From Bacteroidota bacterium (lineage in GTDB: Bacteria; Bacteroidota; Bacteroidia; 2-12-FULL-35-15), in contig JADJHE010000008.1 of assembly GCA_016707685.1 (NCBI GenBank), forward strand, positions 1-64,000: a stretch of 64,000 nucleotides of DNA. Direction: 5' to 3'. Below, in pieces: positions 17,177-26,600 of this stretch. Position 1 is the first letter of the stretch. Each line of letters begins with the position of its first letter. The notes below the pieces were generated by a model that saw nothing but the letters and a program-made list of their open reading frames with translations, did no database searches and had not been told where the DNA came from. The position numbers were made by a program, and so were the translations under genes.

Positions 17177-17362
17177 TTATTTTATTGTACCATTCTCTTT
17201 AGCTTCTTTGTTGAATTTGCCTTGCATACGCAACCAAACACCAACCAATGCACCAATTAATAACCAAAAAAAGATATTTGGACCATTGCCTAATGCTTCA
17301 ATGATTCCGAATGACCACTGGCAAAAATCGCCTATTCCGTTAAAAACATCTGTCATATTCAT
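17177..17362 (-). CDS. Small membrane protein, DUF6341-like
   Basis: This 61-residue protein has one hydrophobic helix (NIFFWLLIGALVGVWL) and a charged tail. Its size, the phenylalanine/tryptophan-rich N-terminus and the neighbour (DUF6427-like, divergent) match the small DUF6341 proteins found beside pur genes in Flavobacteriia. Function unknown. A minus-strand TACTTTTG at 17389-17396 may be its -7 box. Confidence 0.7.
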   Translation of the reverse strand: MNMTDVFNGIGDFCQWSFGIIEALGNGPNIFFWLLIGALVGVWLRMQGKFNKEAKENGTIK

Positions 17363-17448
17363 AGCTAAAAAGTTTTTTATTATGTGCCCAAAAGTACATA
17401 AAAAAATTAAAAAGCATAATTTTTTAAGCTATTTTTAAGCACTCAAAT

Positions 17449-18432
17449 ATGTTTATTCGCTTTTTTAAATCAAATAATGTGCTCGCTTTAGTGGTTTTAC
17501 CCCTAATTGCATTGATTATTTGGCTATTTGGAATGCTAAATCCACAGGTTCTTTCTCTTAAACATGCCATGCCGCTGTTTGAGTTTTTTGGTCGTGGATT
17601 AAACACCTATCCTTGGTTAAGCGTTCTGATTGCTTATTTGTTAATTCTCGGACAAGCCTTTTTGTTAAACTACACCATAAATGAAAACGAAGTTTTAAAA
17701 AAACAAACCTATTTACCAGCACTTTTTTATGTGATTTTTATGAGCAACAACAGCGCCATGCTGATGTTGCACCCTCAATTATTTGCTAATTTATTTGTGT
17801 TGTTTGCAATTAATAAATTACTGAATTCATACCGCAAAGACGCTGCCTTTTCCCAAGCATTTGATGCAGGTATGTTGCTGGCAATCGCCTCTTTGTTTTA
17901 CATTCCTTATGCGGTCTTTTTTCCACTGCTTGGTGTTGGTTTTATATTGCTACGCCCATTTAACTGGCGCGAATGGTTTATTTCTTTTCTTGGTGTATTA
18001 ACGCCCTATTTTTTTGTAATTGTATATTATTATTGGAATGATATTCTTGATTATCTATGGTATGACAAAATGATTTATCCAATTGTTCGAGAACAATCGA
18101 GTGTTACCATTGCCGATAGTTTTTATTTTATGATAGGAATGGGCTGGATTATTATTTTGCTTTCAGTTTTTAAGGCGTTTACAAGTCTAGGTAGCGGTTC
18201 GCAAAAAGGGAAAAAGGGAATGGTTTTATTTATTTGGATATTTTTAATTTCGGCATTGACAATACTGTTGGCACCCGAACTTTCAACCAAATATTTTTCG
18301 GCTTTCGCAATACCTGCAGCCGTTTTTTGTGCTAATTATTTTTCGGAAATGAAAAAAGTGTGGATTGCAGAAATCGTATTTTTTCTATTGTTAACTGCGC
18401 TTTTTGTGAATTTGTTCGCACACTATTTTTAA
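17449..18432 (+). CDS. Multi-pass membrane protein, DUF6427-like
   Basis: This is a 327-residue membrane protein with about nine hydrophobic helices, including VLALVVLPLIALIIWLFGML near the start and a terminal VFFLLLTALFVNLFAHYF. It resembles the DUF6427 family of Bacteroidota, which begins with a short FF-K-N stretch as here (IRFFKSNN). No catalytic motif is visible. It lies between the DUF6341-like gene (divergent) and purQ (76 bases downstream), an arrangement I know from Flavobacteriia. The name is from memory of the family, not from a search. Confidence 0.7.
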   Translation: MFIRFFKSNNVLALVVLPLIALIIWLFGMLNPQVLSLKHAMPLFEFFGRGLNTYPWLSVLIAYLLILGQAFLLNYTINENEVLKKQTYLPALFYVIFMSNNSAMLMLHPQLFANLFVLFAINKLLNSYRKDAAFSQAFDAGMLLAIASLFYIPYAVFFPLLGVGFILLRPFNWREWFISFLGVLTPYFFVIVYYYWNDILDYLWYDKMIYPIVREQSSVTIADSFYFMIGMGWIIILLSVFKAFTSLGSGSQKGKKGMVLFIWIFLISALTILLAPELSTKYFSAFAIPAAVFCANYFSEMKKVWIAEIVFFLLLTALFVNLFAHYF

Positions 18433-18507
18433 ACAAATGCTCAACAATCAATTGAGCAGCACAATTTATTTTTAACTTTACAGCATTAAATTTTTCAAAA
18501 CATCATC

Positions 18508-19203
18508 ATGAGCAAATTTGGAGTAGTAATTTTCCCGGGATCGAATTGCGATCAAGATATGATTTACGTTTTACGTGATATCATGAAACAAGAAGTGGTA
18601 GAGCTTTGGCACAAAGACACAGATTTAAAAGGCTGTGATTTTATTGTACTTCCAGGTGGTTTCTCGTATGGCGATTATTTACGCTCAGGTGCAATTGCTC
18701 GTTTTTCTCCAATCATGGAAAAAGTAATTGAGTTTGCAAACAAAGGTGGATATGTAATGGGTGTTTGTAATGGTTTTCAAATTTTATGCGAAGCAGGTTT
18801 GGTACCGGGTGCATTGTTGCACAACAACGAACGTAAATTCATTTGTAAAAATGTTTATATAAAAGCACAAACGAACGACACACTGGTTACTTCGGCTGTT
18901 CCCGCTACTAAAGCACTAAAAATTCCAATTGCACATGGCGAAGGAAAATATTTTGCAGATGCAGAAACATTAAAACAAATGAATGCAAACGGTCAGATTT
19001 TGTTCCGTTACTGCGATGAGAATGGAAACATTTCGGATGAATCGAATCCAAACGGTGCTATTGAAAATATTGCGGGTGTTTGTAATGCGGGTAAAAATGT
19101 ATTCGGAATGATGCCTCATCCAGAGCGCGCTGCAGACACAACCTTGTCAAATTCGGACGGAAAAATGATTTTTGAGTCCATTTTAAGCTTAGTAAATAGC
19201 TAA
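18508..19203 (+). CDS. purQ: Phosphoribosylformylglycinamidine synthase subunit I
   Basis: This is a 231-residue class I glutamine amidotransferase. The nucleophile Cys is in GVCNGFQIL (about residue 87), the His-Glu pair in MMPHPERA, and the N-terminal FPGSNCDQD is typical of PurQ. It supplies ammonia to PurL in purine synthesis. PurL and PurS are not in the window. Length is normal. A TAACTTTA element lies about 30 bases upstream. Confidence 0.95.
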   Translation: MSKFGVVIFPGSNCDQDMIYVLRDIMKQEVVELWHKDTDLKGCDFIVLPGGFSYGDYLRSGAIARFSPIMEKVIEFANKGGYVMGVCNGFQILCEAGLVPGALLHNNERKFICKNVYIKAQTNDTLVTSAVPATKALKIPIAHGEGKYFADAETLKQMNANGQILFRYCDENGNISDESNPNGAIENIAGVCNAGKNVFGMMPHPERAADTTLSNSDGKMIFESILSLVNS

Positions 19204-19220
19204 AAAGCGATAAAAACATC

Positions 19221-19257
19221 AAAAAGGCGTCAAAAAAAGCATTTTTTGGCGCTTTTT
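19221..19257 (+). terminator. Terminator after purQ
   Basis: An inverted repeat of 17 positions (AAAAAGGCGTC... with ...GGCGCTTTTTT, two G-T pairs) is followed by a T run 18 bases after the purQ stop. Confidence 0.75.
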
Positions 19258-19405
19258 TGATTAAAAACGCGCTGTTTTCGTTGAAACAATCTTTCAACAA
19301 TTTCCGATTTTATGTTAATATTTTACCCTTGGCATTCCTGATTTTATGGCTTAACTTTACTTTGGTTATTAAACAATAAATTAAATCAAATTAAAAATTT
19401 TTGCC

Positions 19406-19777
19406 ATGAGTTTTATAAACGAAGTAAACCCATCAGTAACCGTTAAGAAAAAAAATCTTCTTAGTTTGGTTGAATACTGTATCGAAAACAAAATTGATCA
19501 TACCGTTAAATCAAAATCTGAAAATACAGATGATTTTGATGTTGAGTTTTTAATTACAAACACAAAAAAAGCAATTGCTTTGGGAATGTGTTTGAAAGAA
19601 CTTAAAATGGAATTGAACGGACTTAGCGTAACGCCTATTTCTGCAATAAAAGCAAACAAAAAAGTGTTATCAGCTAAAGAAACCGGATTAACAATGCCTA
19701 GTGGTGATAATGTAATTGGAGAGCCAACAATGGCTTTTGAAGATGCATTACAATTTGATTTGGGAACTTCGAATTAA
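19406..19777 (+). CDS. Hypothetical 123-residue cytoplasmic protein
   Basis: This small soluble protein is of unknown family. It has a helical N-terminal half (KKKNLLSLVEYCIENKIDH) and a mixed middle (FDVEFLITNTKKAIALGMCL), with a proline-poor acidic end. It stands alone between two terminators, with a 202-base leader, so it is transcribed as a single gene. Its start has a run of As but no strong Shine-Dalgarno, as is common in this phylum. Confidence 0.65.
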   Translation: MSFINEVNPSVTVKKKNLLSLVEYCIENKIDHTVKSKSENTDDFDVEFLITNTKKAIALGMCLKELKMELNGLSVTPISAIKANKKVLSAKETGLTMPSGDNVIGEPTMAFEDALQFDLGTSN

Positions 19778-19805
19778 TTGGAGCTTGCTAAAGAATTTTT
19801 ATTTG

Positions 19806-19838
19806 GACGCCTCGAGAAATCGGGGCGTTTTTATTTTT
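19806..19838. terminator. Bidirectional terminator between 19406 gene and nadD
   Basis: ACGCCTCG and CGGGGCGT pair around GAAA-like loop bases (one G-T pair), followed by a T run. Both flanking genes converge here. Confidence 0.75.
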
Positions 19839-20406
19839 CATAAAAGTGCATTTCTTGTATGTATTCCCAAACCGATTCAGGAACAAAATAGCGCACATCT
19901 TTTTTATCTTTAATTGCTTGGCGAATGAATGTTGAAGAGATTTCGATGACAGGAGCATCCACCAATTTTACTTTTGGATGATTTTTAATATCGCCAGGTT
20001 CTGCATCTGGACGAGGATATACATATAGCTCCACTTGTTTAAGAATCTCTTCGTAATTTTTCCACTTGTGAAAATTCTGAAGATTATCGGCACCCATGAT
20101 TAAAGCAAATTCATGTTGAGGATACTTTTCTTTTAAATAAGCAAGTGTATGAATGGTGTAGGAGGGTTGCGGTAATTTAAATTCAATATCGCTTGCTTTT
20201 AGTTTGGTATTGTCGCCAATGGCACAATTTACAAGTTGTAGTCGGTGTTTTTCGTCCAGCAATGAAGCCTTTTGTTTAAGTGGGTTGTGTGGTGAAACAA
20301 CAAACCAAACATTCTCCAAATCGGTAAATTCAAGCATGTAGTTAGCCAATGCCATGTGTCCAATGTGGATGGGGTTGAATGATCCAAAAAACAAACCTAT
20401 TTTCAT
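19831..20406 (-). CDS. nadD: Nicotinate-nucleotide adenylyltransferase
   Basis: This 191-residue NAD-synthesis enzyme has GSFNPIHIGHMALA (the HxGH adenylyl-transfer site, about residue 15) and ISSTFIR near the C-terminus (the nucleotide-binding ISSTxxR motif). It joins nicotinate mononucleotide to ATP. ATG at 20406 (MKIGLFFGSF) fits the family; the preceding upstream residues do not. The start overlaps the stop of the TM2 gene by four bases (ATGA type), indicating translational coupling. Confidence 0.93.
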   Translation of the reverse strand: MKIGLFFGSFNPIHIGHMALANYMLEFTDLENVWFVVSPHNPLKQKASLLDEKHRLQLVNCAIGDNTKLKASDIEFKLPQPSYTIHTLAYLKEKYPQHEFALIMGADNLQNFHKWKNYEEILKQVELYVYPRPDAEPGDIKNHPKVKLVDAPVIEISSTFIRQAIKDKKDVRYFVPESVWEYIQEMHFYEK

Positions 20407-20837
20407 TCTTGATCCTCCTGTTCCTTTTTTTCTTTTACCCACATAAATATGTTGGGGTTGTTTTCGTATTGTGTAATGTCTTTGCTAAATGTAATTACAA
20501 AAAAATCAATCAAAGGCAAAAGGCCAAAACAACCACCAAAAGTAGCAACATATACCACAGGTACCCAAGGTTTGGTTCCCAACATTACACGATGTGCACC
20601 CATAAATCCAAAAGGAAAAGGGAAAGCAAACAATGCCGAAACCCATTTTTTTTGTTTTAATGTGTCTTTGGTAATGAGAATTTGTTCCGAGAAAGCAGGA
20701 TTGTGAACATATGTGGCATTCAGTTGTAGCCAAACAGTATCGCTGGTAGCGGTTGAAAAGCTTATTGTACTTGCTTTTCCGAAAAAAGAAAAGCCCACCA
20801 GCATCAACAAAAAGAATGAACCGATGGGCTTTTTCAT
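20403..20837 (-). CDS. Exported TM2-domain protein
   Basis: This is a 144-residue protein with a signal peptide or first helix (residues 6-22). A soluble stretch of about 45 residues follows, then a TM2 domain with two helices separated by the short GAHRVMLGTK turn (FPFPFGFMGAHR, then VVYVATFGGCFGLLPLIDFF). The charged C-terminus ends in KEKKEQEDQE. TM2 proteins have no settled function. It is the first gene of an operon with nadD. Confidence 0.8.
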   Translation of the reverse strand: MKKPIGSFFLLMLVGFSFFGKASTISFSTATSDTVWLQLNATYVHNPAFSEQILITKDTLKQKKWVSALFAFPFPFGFMGAHRVMLGTKPWVPVVYVATFGGCFGLLPLIDFFVITFSKDITQYENNPNIFMWVKEKKEQEDQE

Positions 20838-20853
20838 AAAAAAGGGTTAAAAA

Positions 20854-21459
20854 TTATTTTGCAGCAGCAAAGTTTGCAGCAACTTGATTCCAGTTGATTA
20901 CATTCCAAAATGCAGCAACATAATCAGGACGTCTGTTTTGGTAATTCAAGTAATAAGCATGTTCCCAAACATCAATTCCTAAAATAGGTGTTCCTTTTAC
21001 ATCAGCAACATCCATTAATGGATTGTCTTGATTAGGTGTAGAGCTAACAGCTAATTTGCCATCTTTTATTAATAACCAAGCCCAACCAGAGCCAAAACGA
21101 GTTGCCGCAGCAGCAGCAAATTGAGTTTTAAATTCAGCAAATGATCCAAAAGCAGCATTGATTGCCGCAGCTAAATCACCTGTTGGTTCGCCTCCTGCAT
21201 TTGGTGCCATAATGGTCCAAAATAGAGAGTGGTTATAGTGTCCGCCACCATTGTTACGAACAGCTACAGGGTATTTTGATATGTTTTTACAAATATCTTC
21301 GATGCTCAATTTCTCCGCATCCGTACCAGCAATTGCATTATTTAAGTTTGTAACGTATGCTTGGTGATGTTTTGTGTGGTGGATTTCCATTGTGCGAGCG
21401 TCAACATGAGGTTCTAATGCCTCGTACGCATAAGCTAATTTAGGTAATTCAAATGCCAT
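20854..21459 (-). CDS. Iron/manganese superoxide dismutase
   Basis: This is a 201-residue cytoplasmic dismutase. The metal ligands are seen in EIHHTKHHQAYV (about residue 26), NGGGHYNHSLFW (about 76) and DVWEHAYYLNYQ (Asp about 164, His about 168). The sequence GGGHYNHSLFW does not by itself decide between iron and manganese; enzymes of this group in Bacteroidota are often cambialistic. A good promoter lies at 21501-21533. The TM2/nadD pair follows 16 bases downstream on the same strand. Confidence 0.95.
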   Translation of the reverse strand: MAFELPKLAYAYEALEPHVDARTMEIHHTKHHQAYVTNLNNAIAGTDAEKLSIEDICKNISKYPVAVRNNGGGHYNHSLFWTIMAPNAGGEPTGDLAAAINAAFGSFAEFKTQFAAAAATRFGSGWAWLLIKDGKLAVSSTPNQDNPLMDVADVKGTPILGIDVWEHAYYLNYQNRRPDYVAAFWNVINWNQVAANFAAAK

Positions 21460-21500
21460 ATTATAAAGGTTTTTAAAGGATTTAGTTAATTTATTTTCCT

Positions 21501-21533
21501 CAAAGTTAGGATTTAAAATCGTTGTTTTTGCAA
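21501..21533 (-). promoter_or_regulatory. Bacteroidota-type promoter of superoxide dismutase
   Basis: On the minus strand TTG (21531-21533) and TAACTTTG (21501-21508) are 22 bases apart, within the 17-23 spacing of the Bacteroidota consensus TTG/TAnnTTTG. It lies about 40 bases upstream of the ATG. Confidence 0.7.
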
Positions 21534-21573
21534 AATCAGATAATAAAAAAGTTCTATACTTTTGATAATCAAT

Positions 21574-21603
21574 TTGCTCAATAAAAAAAAAGTATTACTT
21601 TTG
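21574..21603 (+). promoter_or_regulatory. Bacteroidota-type promoter of the small lipoprotein
   Basis: TTG (21574-21576) and TACTTTTG (21596-21603) are 19 bases apart with an A-rich spacer, a full match to the phylum consensus, about 45 bases ahead of the lipoprotein ATG at 21648. With the divergent superoxide dismutase promoter, it shares a 190-base intergenic region. Confidence 0.75.
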
Positions 21604-21647
21604 CACGCTAGATACTAGTATTAACCAAAAAACAACAAAACAACAAA

Positions 21648-21875
21648 ATGAAAAAATTATTTACAGTATTGTTCGTTGCTGGCGCAATGAGCATCGTAGC
21701 TTGCGGACCAAGCGCTGAAGAAAAAGCAAAAATGGAAGCTGATGCACAAAAATTAGCTGATTCATTATTAAATGCTGCTAGCCAAAGTATCACTGAGGCT
21801 GTTGATTCAGCTGCAACTGCAGTTGTTGATTCAGCTGCAACTGCTGCTCCAGCTACAGAAGAAGCACACCACTAG
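21648..21875 (+). CDS. Small Ala-rich lipoprotein
   Basis: This 75-residue exported protein has the lipobox SIVAC (Cys about residue 20) after a short hydrophobic signal. The mature part is a charged helix and then a low-complexity Ala/Thr/Val-rich tail with a repeated VDSAATA unit. It has its own promoter and terminator, so it is probably abundant. It might be a Lpp-like outer-membrane lipoprotein; function is unknown. Confidence 0.75.
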   Translation: MKKLFTVLFVAGAMSIVACGPSAEEKAKMEADAQKLADSLLNAASQSITEAVDSAATAVVDSAATAAPATEEAHH

Positions 21876-21893
21876 TCTTCAACTGTTATCAAA

Positions 21894-21929
21894 TAAAAAA
21901 CACCATACAAATTTGTATGGTGTTTTTTT
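21894..21929. terminator. Strong terminator after the lipoprotein
   Basis: AACACCATACAAATTTGTATGGTGTT is a perfect 13-base inverted repeat with A and T tracts at its two sides. Confidence 0.85.
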
Positions 21930-21947
21930 ATGCGCTTAATTTATTTT

Positions 21948-23020
21948 TTAATCAGCAAAAACAAGTTTATGCGTTAACACCTTTTTTGCTGTTGTTACTT
22001 TTAAAACATAATTCCCAGCCGACAACGTTCCTCGTTCAATTTCGAATTGGTTTTTTCCTTTTGCAAGTTTGCTGTCTGAAACTAGTTGTACGAAAGCTCC
22101 TTTAGCATCATACATTGAAATGTTTACTTGTTCACTTTCTTCTAAATCAAAAATAATTGTTGCTGATTTTTGAATTGGATTTGGGAAAACAGTAAGCGTT
22201 GTTTCGTTTTCAATTTCGGTAATAGAAGTTGGTGAACCAAAATAATGATAGGTTGTATTATTCAATGTTCCCGAATTTGTATTGCCCAACGTATCGGTTA
22301 GTGTATTGTAGAAAATCTCTGCAGGATTACTCAAGCCCGTTACAACAGTTGTTGGAGAAGTGAAGGTGTTTGTAAAGCGAGTAATCTTATTACCAGTCCA
22401 TGAGGAGATGTAATAATTACCTGCACCATCCATTGTAATTCCATCGCAATTACCTAATGTAGAAGTAATAATAGTTGTAACAGACAGAAGTTACCAATCA
22501 ACAGCTTTTGATGGGTGCCTGTCCATGAACAAACACACAGCGGTTGTTCGCGGCATCGTATATGATTCCATTTGGCGAAGAGGTTCCACCTGTAGCATTA
22601 ACCAAAACACTAAATGCACGTGTAGCAATGTTTACTCGGTATATTTTTTTTTGCACTAAAGTCGGTTGAGTATAAATAGGTATTATCGTGCGTTAAACCA
22701 TTTAAAAAAGTTGCCCCCATTGCAATGGTTGCGATAGCAGCGCCATTGTTCAAGTTGAAAAGTTTAATGCTACCACCAGCATTTACATAAAGTGTATCGT
22801 TAACAATTTCAATTCCATGTGGACCGCCAGAACAAGGTGCGAAAACTGTAACAGCACCAGTGGCACTGTTTCGAGCAAGAATATTATTTCCAGAGTTGTT
22901 TGCAATTAACCAACGGTTGTTTGCATAATCAAATTCGATACTTTCTGGACTATTGTAAGATTGAGCAAAAGAAGCAAGCATACACATGCTCAAAAGCGTT
23001 GAGAATAAAAGTTTTTTCAT
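21948..23020 (-). pseudogene. Secreted NHL/SMP-30-like protein with type IX sorting domain, frameshifted
   Basis: Three frames make one protein of about 355 residues. The first (to 22610) has a signal peptide and beta-propeller-like sequence (SPESIEFDYANNRWLIANN, GPHGIEIVNDTLYVN). A second section (ATGGTSSPNGIIYDAANNR) follows if one A is removed from the A9 run at 22644-22652. Another indel near 22490 leads to the third (21948-22433), with a further DGAGNYYISSW propeller blade and a C-terminal type A sorting domain (VFPNPIQKSATIIFD to HKLVFAD). The blades suggest a surface protein with a lactonase-like or sensor propeller, role unknown. At least one break is in a homopolymer. Confidence 0.75.
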
Positions 23021-23026
23021 TTTGTA

Positions 23027-23233
23027 TTAGCTATTATTAATTTTTTCTAAATCCATTTCACAAACAGAGCATTTGCCAGGTTTATCCGATATTTCTTCGG
23101 TACATTTCATTGGACATTGGTACTGCTCAGCAGCCTTTTGCTCCTTATTTTCTGTTTTGCTTCCCGAACAACTAGAGGTAATTGAAACAAGGCCTAACAG
23201 GCAAAACGATGTAATAAAAAATGCTTTTTTCAT
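23027..23233 (-). CDS. Small lipoprotein with heavy-metal-binding domain
   Basis: This is a 68-residue protein with a signal and lipobox-like SITSSC. The mature part has the heavy-metal-binding domain pattern YQCPMKCTEEISDKPGKCSVC followed by EMDLEK, the CPM...C..CxM arrangement that binds copper, lead or similar metals in exported proteins. It lies six bases upstream of the NHL-like gene on the same strand. It might sequester metal at the cell surface. Confidence 0.8.
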   Translation of the reverse strand: MKKAFFITSFCLLGLVSITSSCSGSKTENKEQKAAEQYQCPMKCTEEISDKPGKCSVCEMDLEKINNS

Positions 23234-23348
23234 AAATTGTTTATAAATATTTGTCCTATAAAGAAAAGAAAAAAAAACGAGAATAAAAAAATATAAAAGG
23301 AATATCTATATTTGCTATTCATACAATTTAAACATGGCAGGGGTGCAA

Positions 23349-23636
23349 ATGAAAAAATTTCTATTCGTAACATTATTAATTCTGGGGGTATCAACTGCTT
23401 CAACTGCTCAATCGGGGAAGGAAAAAGAAGGTGGTCTTTTTAGCAGAATGTTCAAAAAGGAACAAAAGCCGCACAAGCAAATGCAGCATTTTGATAAACC
23501 GAAGAAAGATAAAAACATCAAACACAATGGAACGTCTTATAACACACGTAAAAAGAAAAAGAGTAGTTACAATGTTGATGGCGATGGTTTTGGAACTGCC
23601 GGACAAGGCAAAAGAAAAGAAGAAAAAAATAATTAG
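23349..23636 (+). CDS. Small exported basic protein
   Basis: This is a 95-residue protein with a clear signal peptide (MKKFLFVTLLILGVSTASTA). The mature part is lysine-rich (KPHKQMQHFDKPKKDKNIKH, KKKKSS) and probably disordered. ATG at 23349 is chosen over one at 23334 because it gives a standard signal. TATATTTG (23307-23314) resembles the -7 box. Function unknown. Confidence 0.65.
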   Translation: MKKFLFVTLLILGVSTASTAQSGKEKEGGLFSRMFKKEQKPHKQMQHFDKPKKDKNIKHNGTSYNTRKKKKSSYNVDGDGFGTAGQGKRKEEKNN

Positions 23637-23650
23637 ATTATATCAGTATA

Positions 23651-23682
23651 AAAAAAGGCTCAATTTAATTGAGCCTTTTTTT
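23651..23682. terminator. Bidirectional terminator
   Basis: AAAAAAGGCTCAA and TTGAGCCTTTTTT pair around TTTAA-like bases, with T tracts on both strands. It ends the basic exported protein gene and the convergent PKD giant gene. Confidence 0.85.
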
Positions 23683-26600
23683 ATCGTACTACTGTAATAT
23701 GACCAATGTATTGATGGTCGTTGAAATATAAATCCTTTGTAATAATCTTGTAGACGTAGACATCTTGTTGTACCACTTCGCCAACGCCATTTACTCTTCC
23801 ATTCCAGCCAACAGTCATATCTTCTGATTTAAAAATTTGATTTCCCCAACGATCAAAAATAAACATCTTGTATTCCAATACACCAAATAATTTTGGGGCA
23901 AATACATCGTTTAGTCCATTGCTATTAGGCGTAAAAGCGTTTGGTATAAATATGCTTGTTTCACCATTGATGCGAATTGGATGTTGAATTGTATCTCTAC
24001 AGCCAAATTGATTGATTGCAATTTGAGTAATCATATACGTTCCCGTATCTGGATAGGTATGATATGGGTTTTGTTGGATGCTCGTTTCATTGTCTCCTAA
24101 ATCCCAATCCCACATGGTTGCACCAATTGATTCATCATTAAACTGAATATTGGGTTCATAAATAGATGTTTCGTTCGGGCTTGATGAGAAAGCGGCAATT
24201 GGGCGAGGGAACACAACAATAGGGAAATTAAGTGTATCGCTCATCTGACAGCCAAAAGAACTCGTTATTGTTAAAGACACAAAATAAGTACCTGCCGAAT
24301 CATAGGTATGTGTTGGATTCTGACTGAATGTTAAATTGCCATCACCAAAGTTCCATAACCAGTTTACAATTGTTCCACCCGACACCGTTGAGTTATCATT
24401 AAACGTGGTTGTAAAATCTTCACAGCCACTTGTTTGTTGAGGTGAAAAATTAAACACAGGAATAGGGAATGTCGTTACTTGTTGAGTCACCGAATCAATA
24501 CAACCCAAACTAGTTGTAACAACAAGCGTTACACTAAACGTATCATTTTGTGTTTGTAAAACATGTATTGGGTTGGTAAGTGTTGAGTTGGTTCCATCGC
24601 CAAAATTCCAAAAAGAATTTGTGATTGTTCCATCAGCTGTGGTCGATAAATTTTCGAAGGATGTTGCACTTCCCCAACACACTACATTGTTTGTAAATGC
24701 AGCATTGGGTTGCGAATAAATGGTAACTGGACGAGTAGCGGTATCTGCGCAACCAGCAAGAGTTGAAACAATTAGAGTCGTATTAAATACACCATTTAAA
24801 TTGTATACATGACTTGGATTTTGTACCACATCCGTTCCGCCATCACCAAAACTCCAGTTCCACGTATCTATTATTCCTGTTGATGCATCCGTAAAATTGC
24901 TTGCTTGATTTTGACAGGTGTTTGCTGTTGTAAAGTTTGCCACAGGCAAAGGATTTACGACTACTGTATCAAATGCTGTACTAGCACAGCCTCCATCGGA
25001 TACAACTACATGCGTAATCACGAACGTTCCTGCATTTGGATAAATATGTGATGTATTAAGTGTTGTTGCTAGTGCTGAGCCATCGCCAAAATCCCAAGTT
25101 TGCGATAAAATGGTTCCAACAGTTACTACACTATTATCGTTGATTGTTAAAAGATTGTCCTCACAAATTGCATTGGCTGCTGTTATTCCTGCTTGTACAT
25201 CACTTCTTACTACAATTATTTGGAAGGCTTGGTCGGTACAACCAGCGCCACTAGATACAGTTAATGATGTTAAGTACGAACCCGCTGCTGCATAGGTGTG
25301 TGTTGTAGTTGGTCCTGTTGTGCTATTGTTGCCATCCCCAAAATTCCAAGTCCATTGTGATGGTGCACCAGTAGAGTTGTCGCTAAAGGTTGTTGGTGTT
25401 CCAACACATACGGTATCAACCGAATAAATGGCATCAGGAAAAACATTTACAGTAACAGGAATAACAACAGTGCTGTCACATCCATTGATATTGGTTACGG
25501 TTAATGAAACATTGTAGGTTCCTGCAGCAGCATAAATGTAATTTGGATTTTGTGAAAAGGAACTGTTGCCATCATCAAAATCATAATACCAATTGTTTAT
25601 TGCAACTGCATCGGATGATAAATCGGTGAAGGATGTTACTGTTCCTTGACAACTTGTATTAGCTGTAAATAAAGGAGTTGGGACGGTGTTAACAATCACT
25701 GGTTTTGTTATCGTGTCGTTACAACCAGCAACGTTACTTACAATTAAAGTAACATTATAGGTTCCGCCCAATGCATAAATGTGCGAAGGATTTTGTGTGT
25801 TGTCGATTGGTGAACCGTCTCCAAAATCCCATGACCAAGCAACTGGAGTTGAAACTGTTGTGAGATCGGTAAAATTAACTGCTTGTCGTGCACAAGCAAC
25901 ACTGTAATCAAAATCGGCTACAGGTTGTGGTAATACCGTTACTGTTTGTGATGAGGTGTTCGTACAGCCAAAAATATTAGTTACGACTAATGTAACGTTA
26001 TAACTTCCTGGGTTTACATAAATGTAGGAAGGTGATTGGGTGTTATTAGCTGGAGAGGTATCACCAAAATTCCAATCCCAACTAATTGCAGCGGTTGAGT
26101 TGTCAGTAAATACGGTTGCATAGGTATGACAAGCAGTGCTTGCTGTGAAGTTAGAAGTAGGATTTGGGTTAACAATGATGTTGTGGCTTATTGTATCGGT
26201 ACATCCAAAGATATTGGTTACAATAAGTGTAACAGTATAACTACCATCTAACACATACGTATGAGTTGGTGAATTAACAGCACTGGTGTTTCCGTCACCA
26301 AAATCCCATGACCATGCAACAGCAGCGGTTGATTGATCTGTAAATGTTGTTGCTGTATTATTACAAACAGTATCAAAAACAAATTGTGCAACTGGCAGCG
26401 GATTTACTATTGTATTGATTGTAATTGAATCGCGACAACCAAAGCCATTCTCTGTTACAAGTGTTACCAGATAGGTACCATCTAAGGCATAGGTATGCGA
26501 TGGATTTTGTGAATTATCCAAAGCACTTCCATCACCAAAATTCCAAGTCCATTGTGTTGGTGCATTTGTTGTTGCATCTGTAAATGCGGTTGCAACATTT

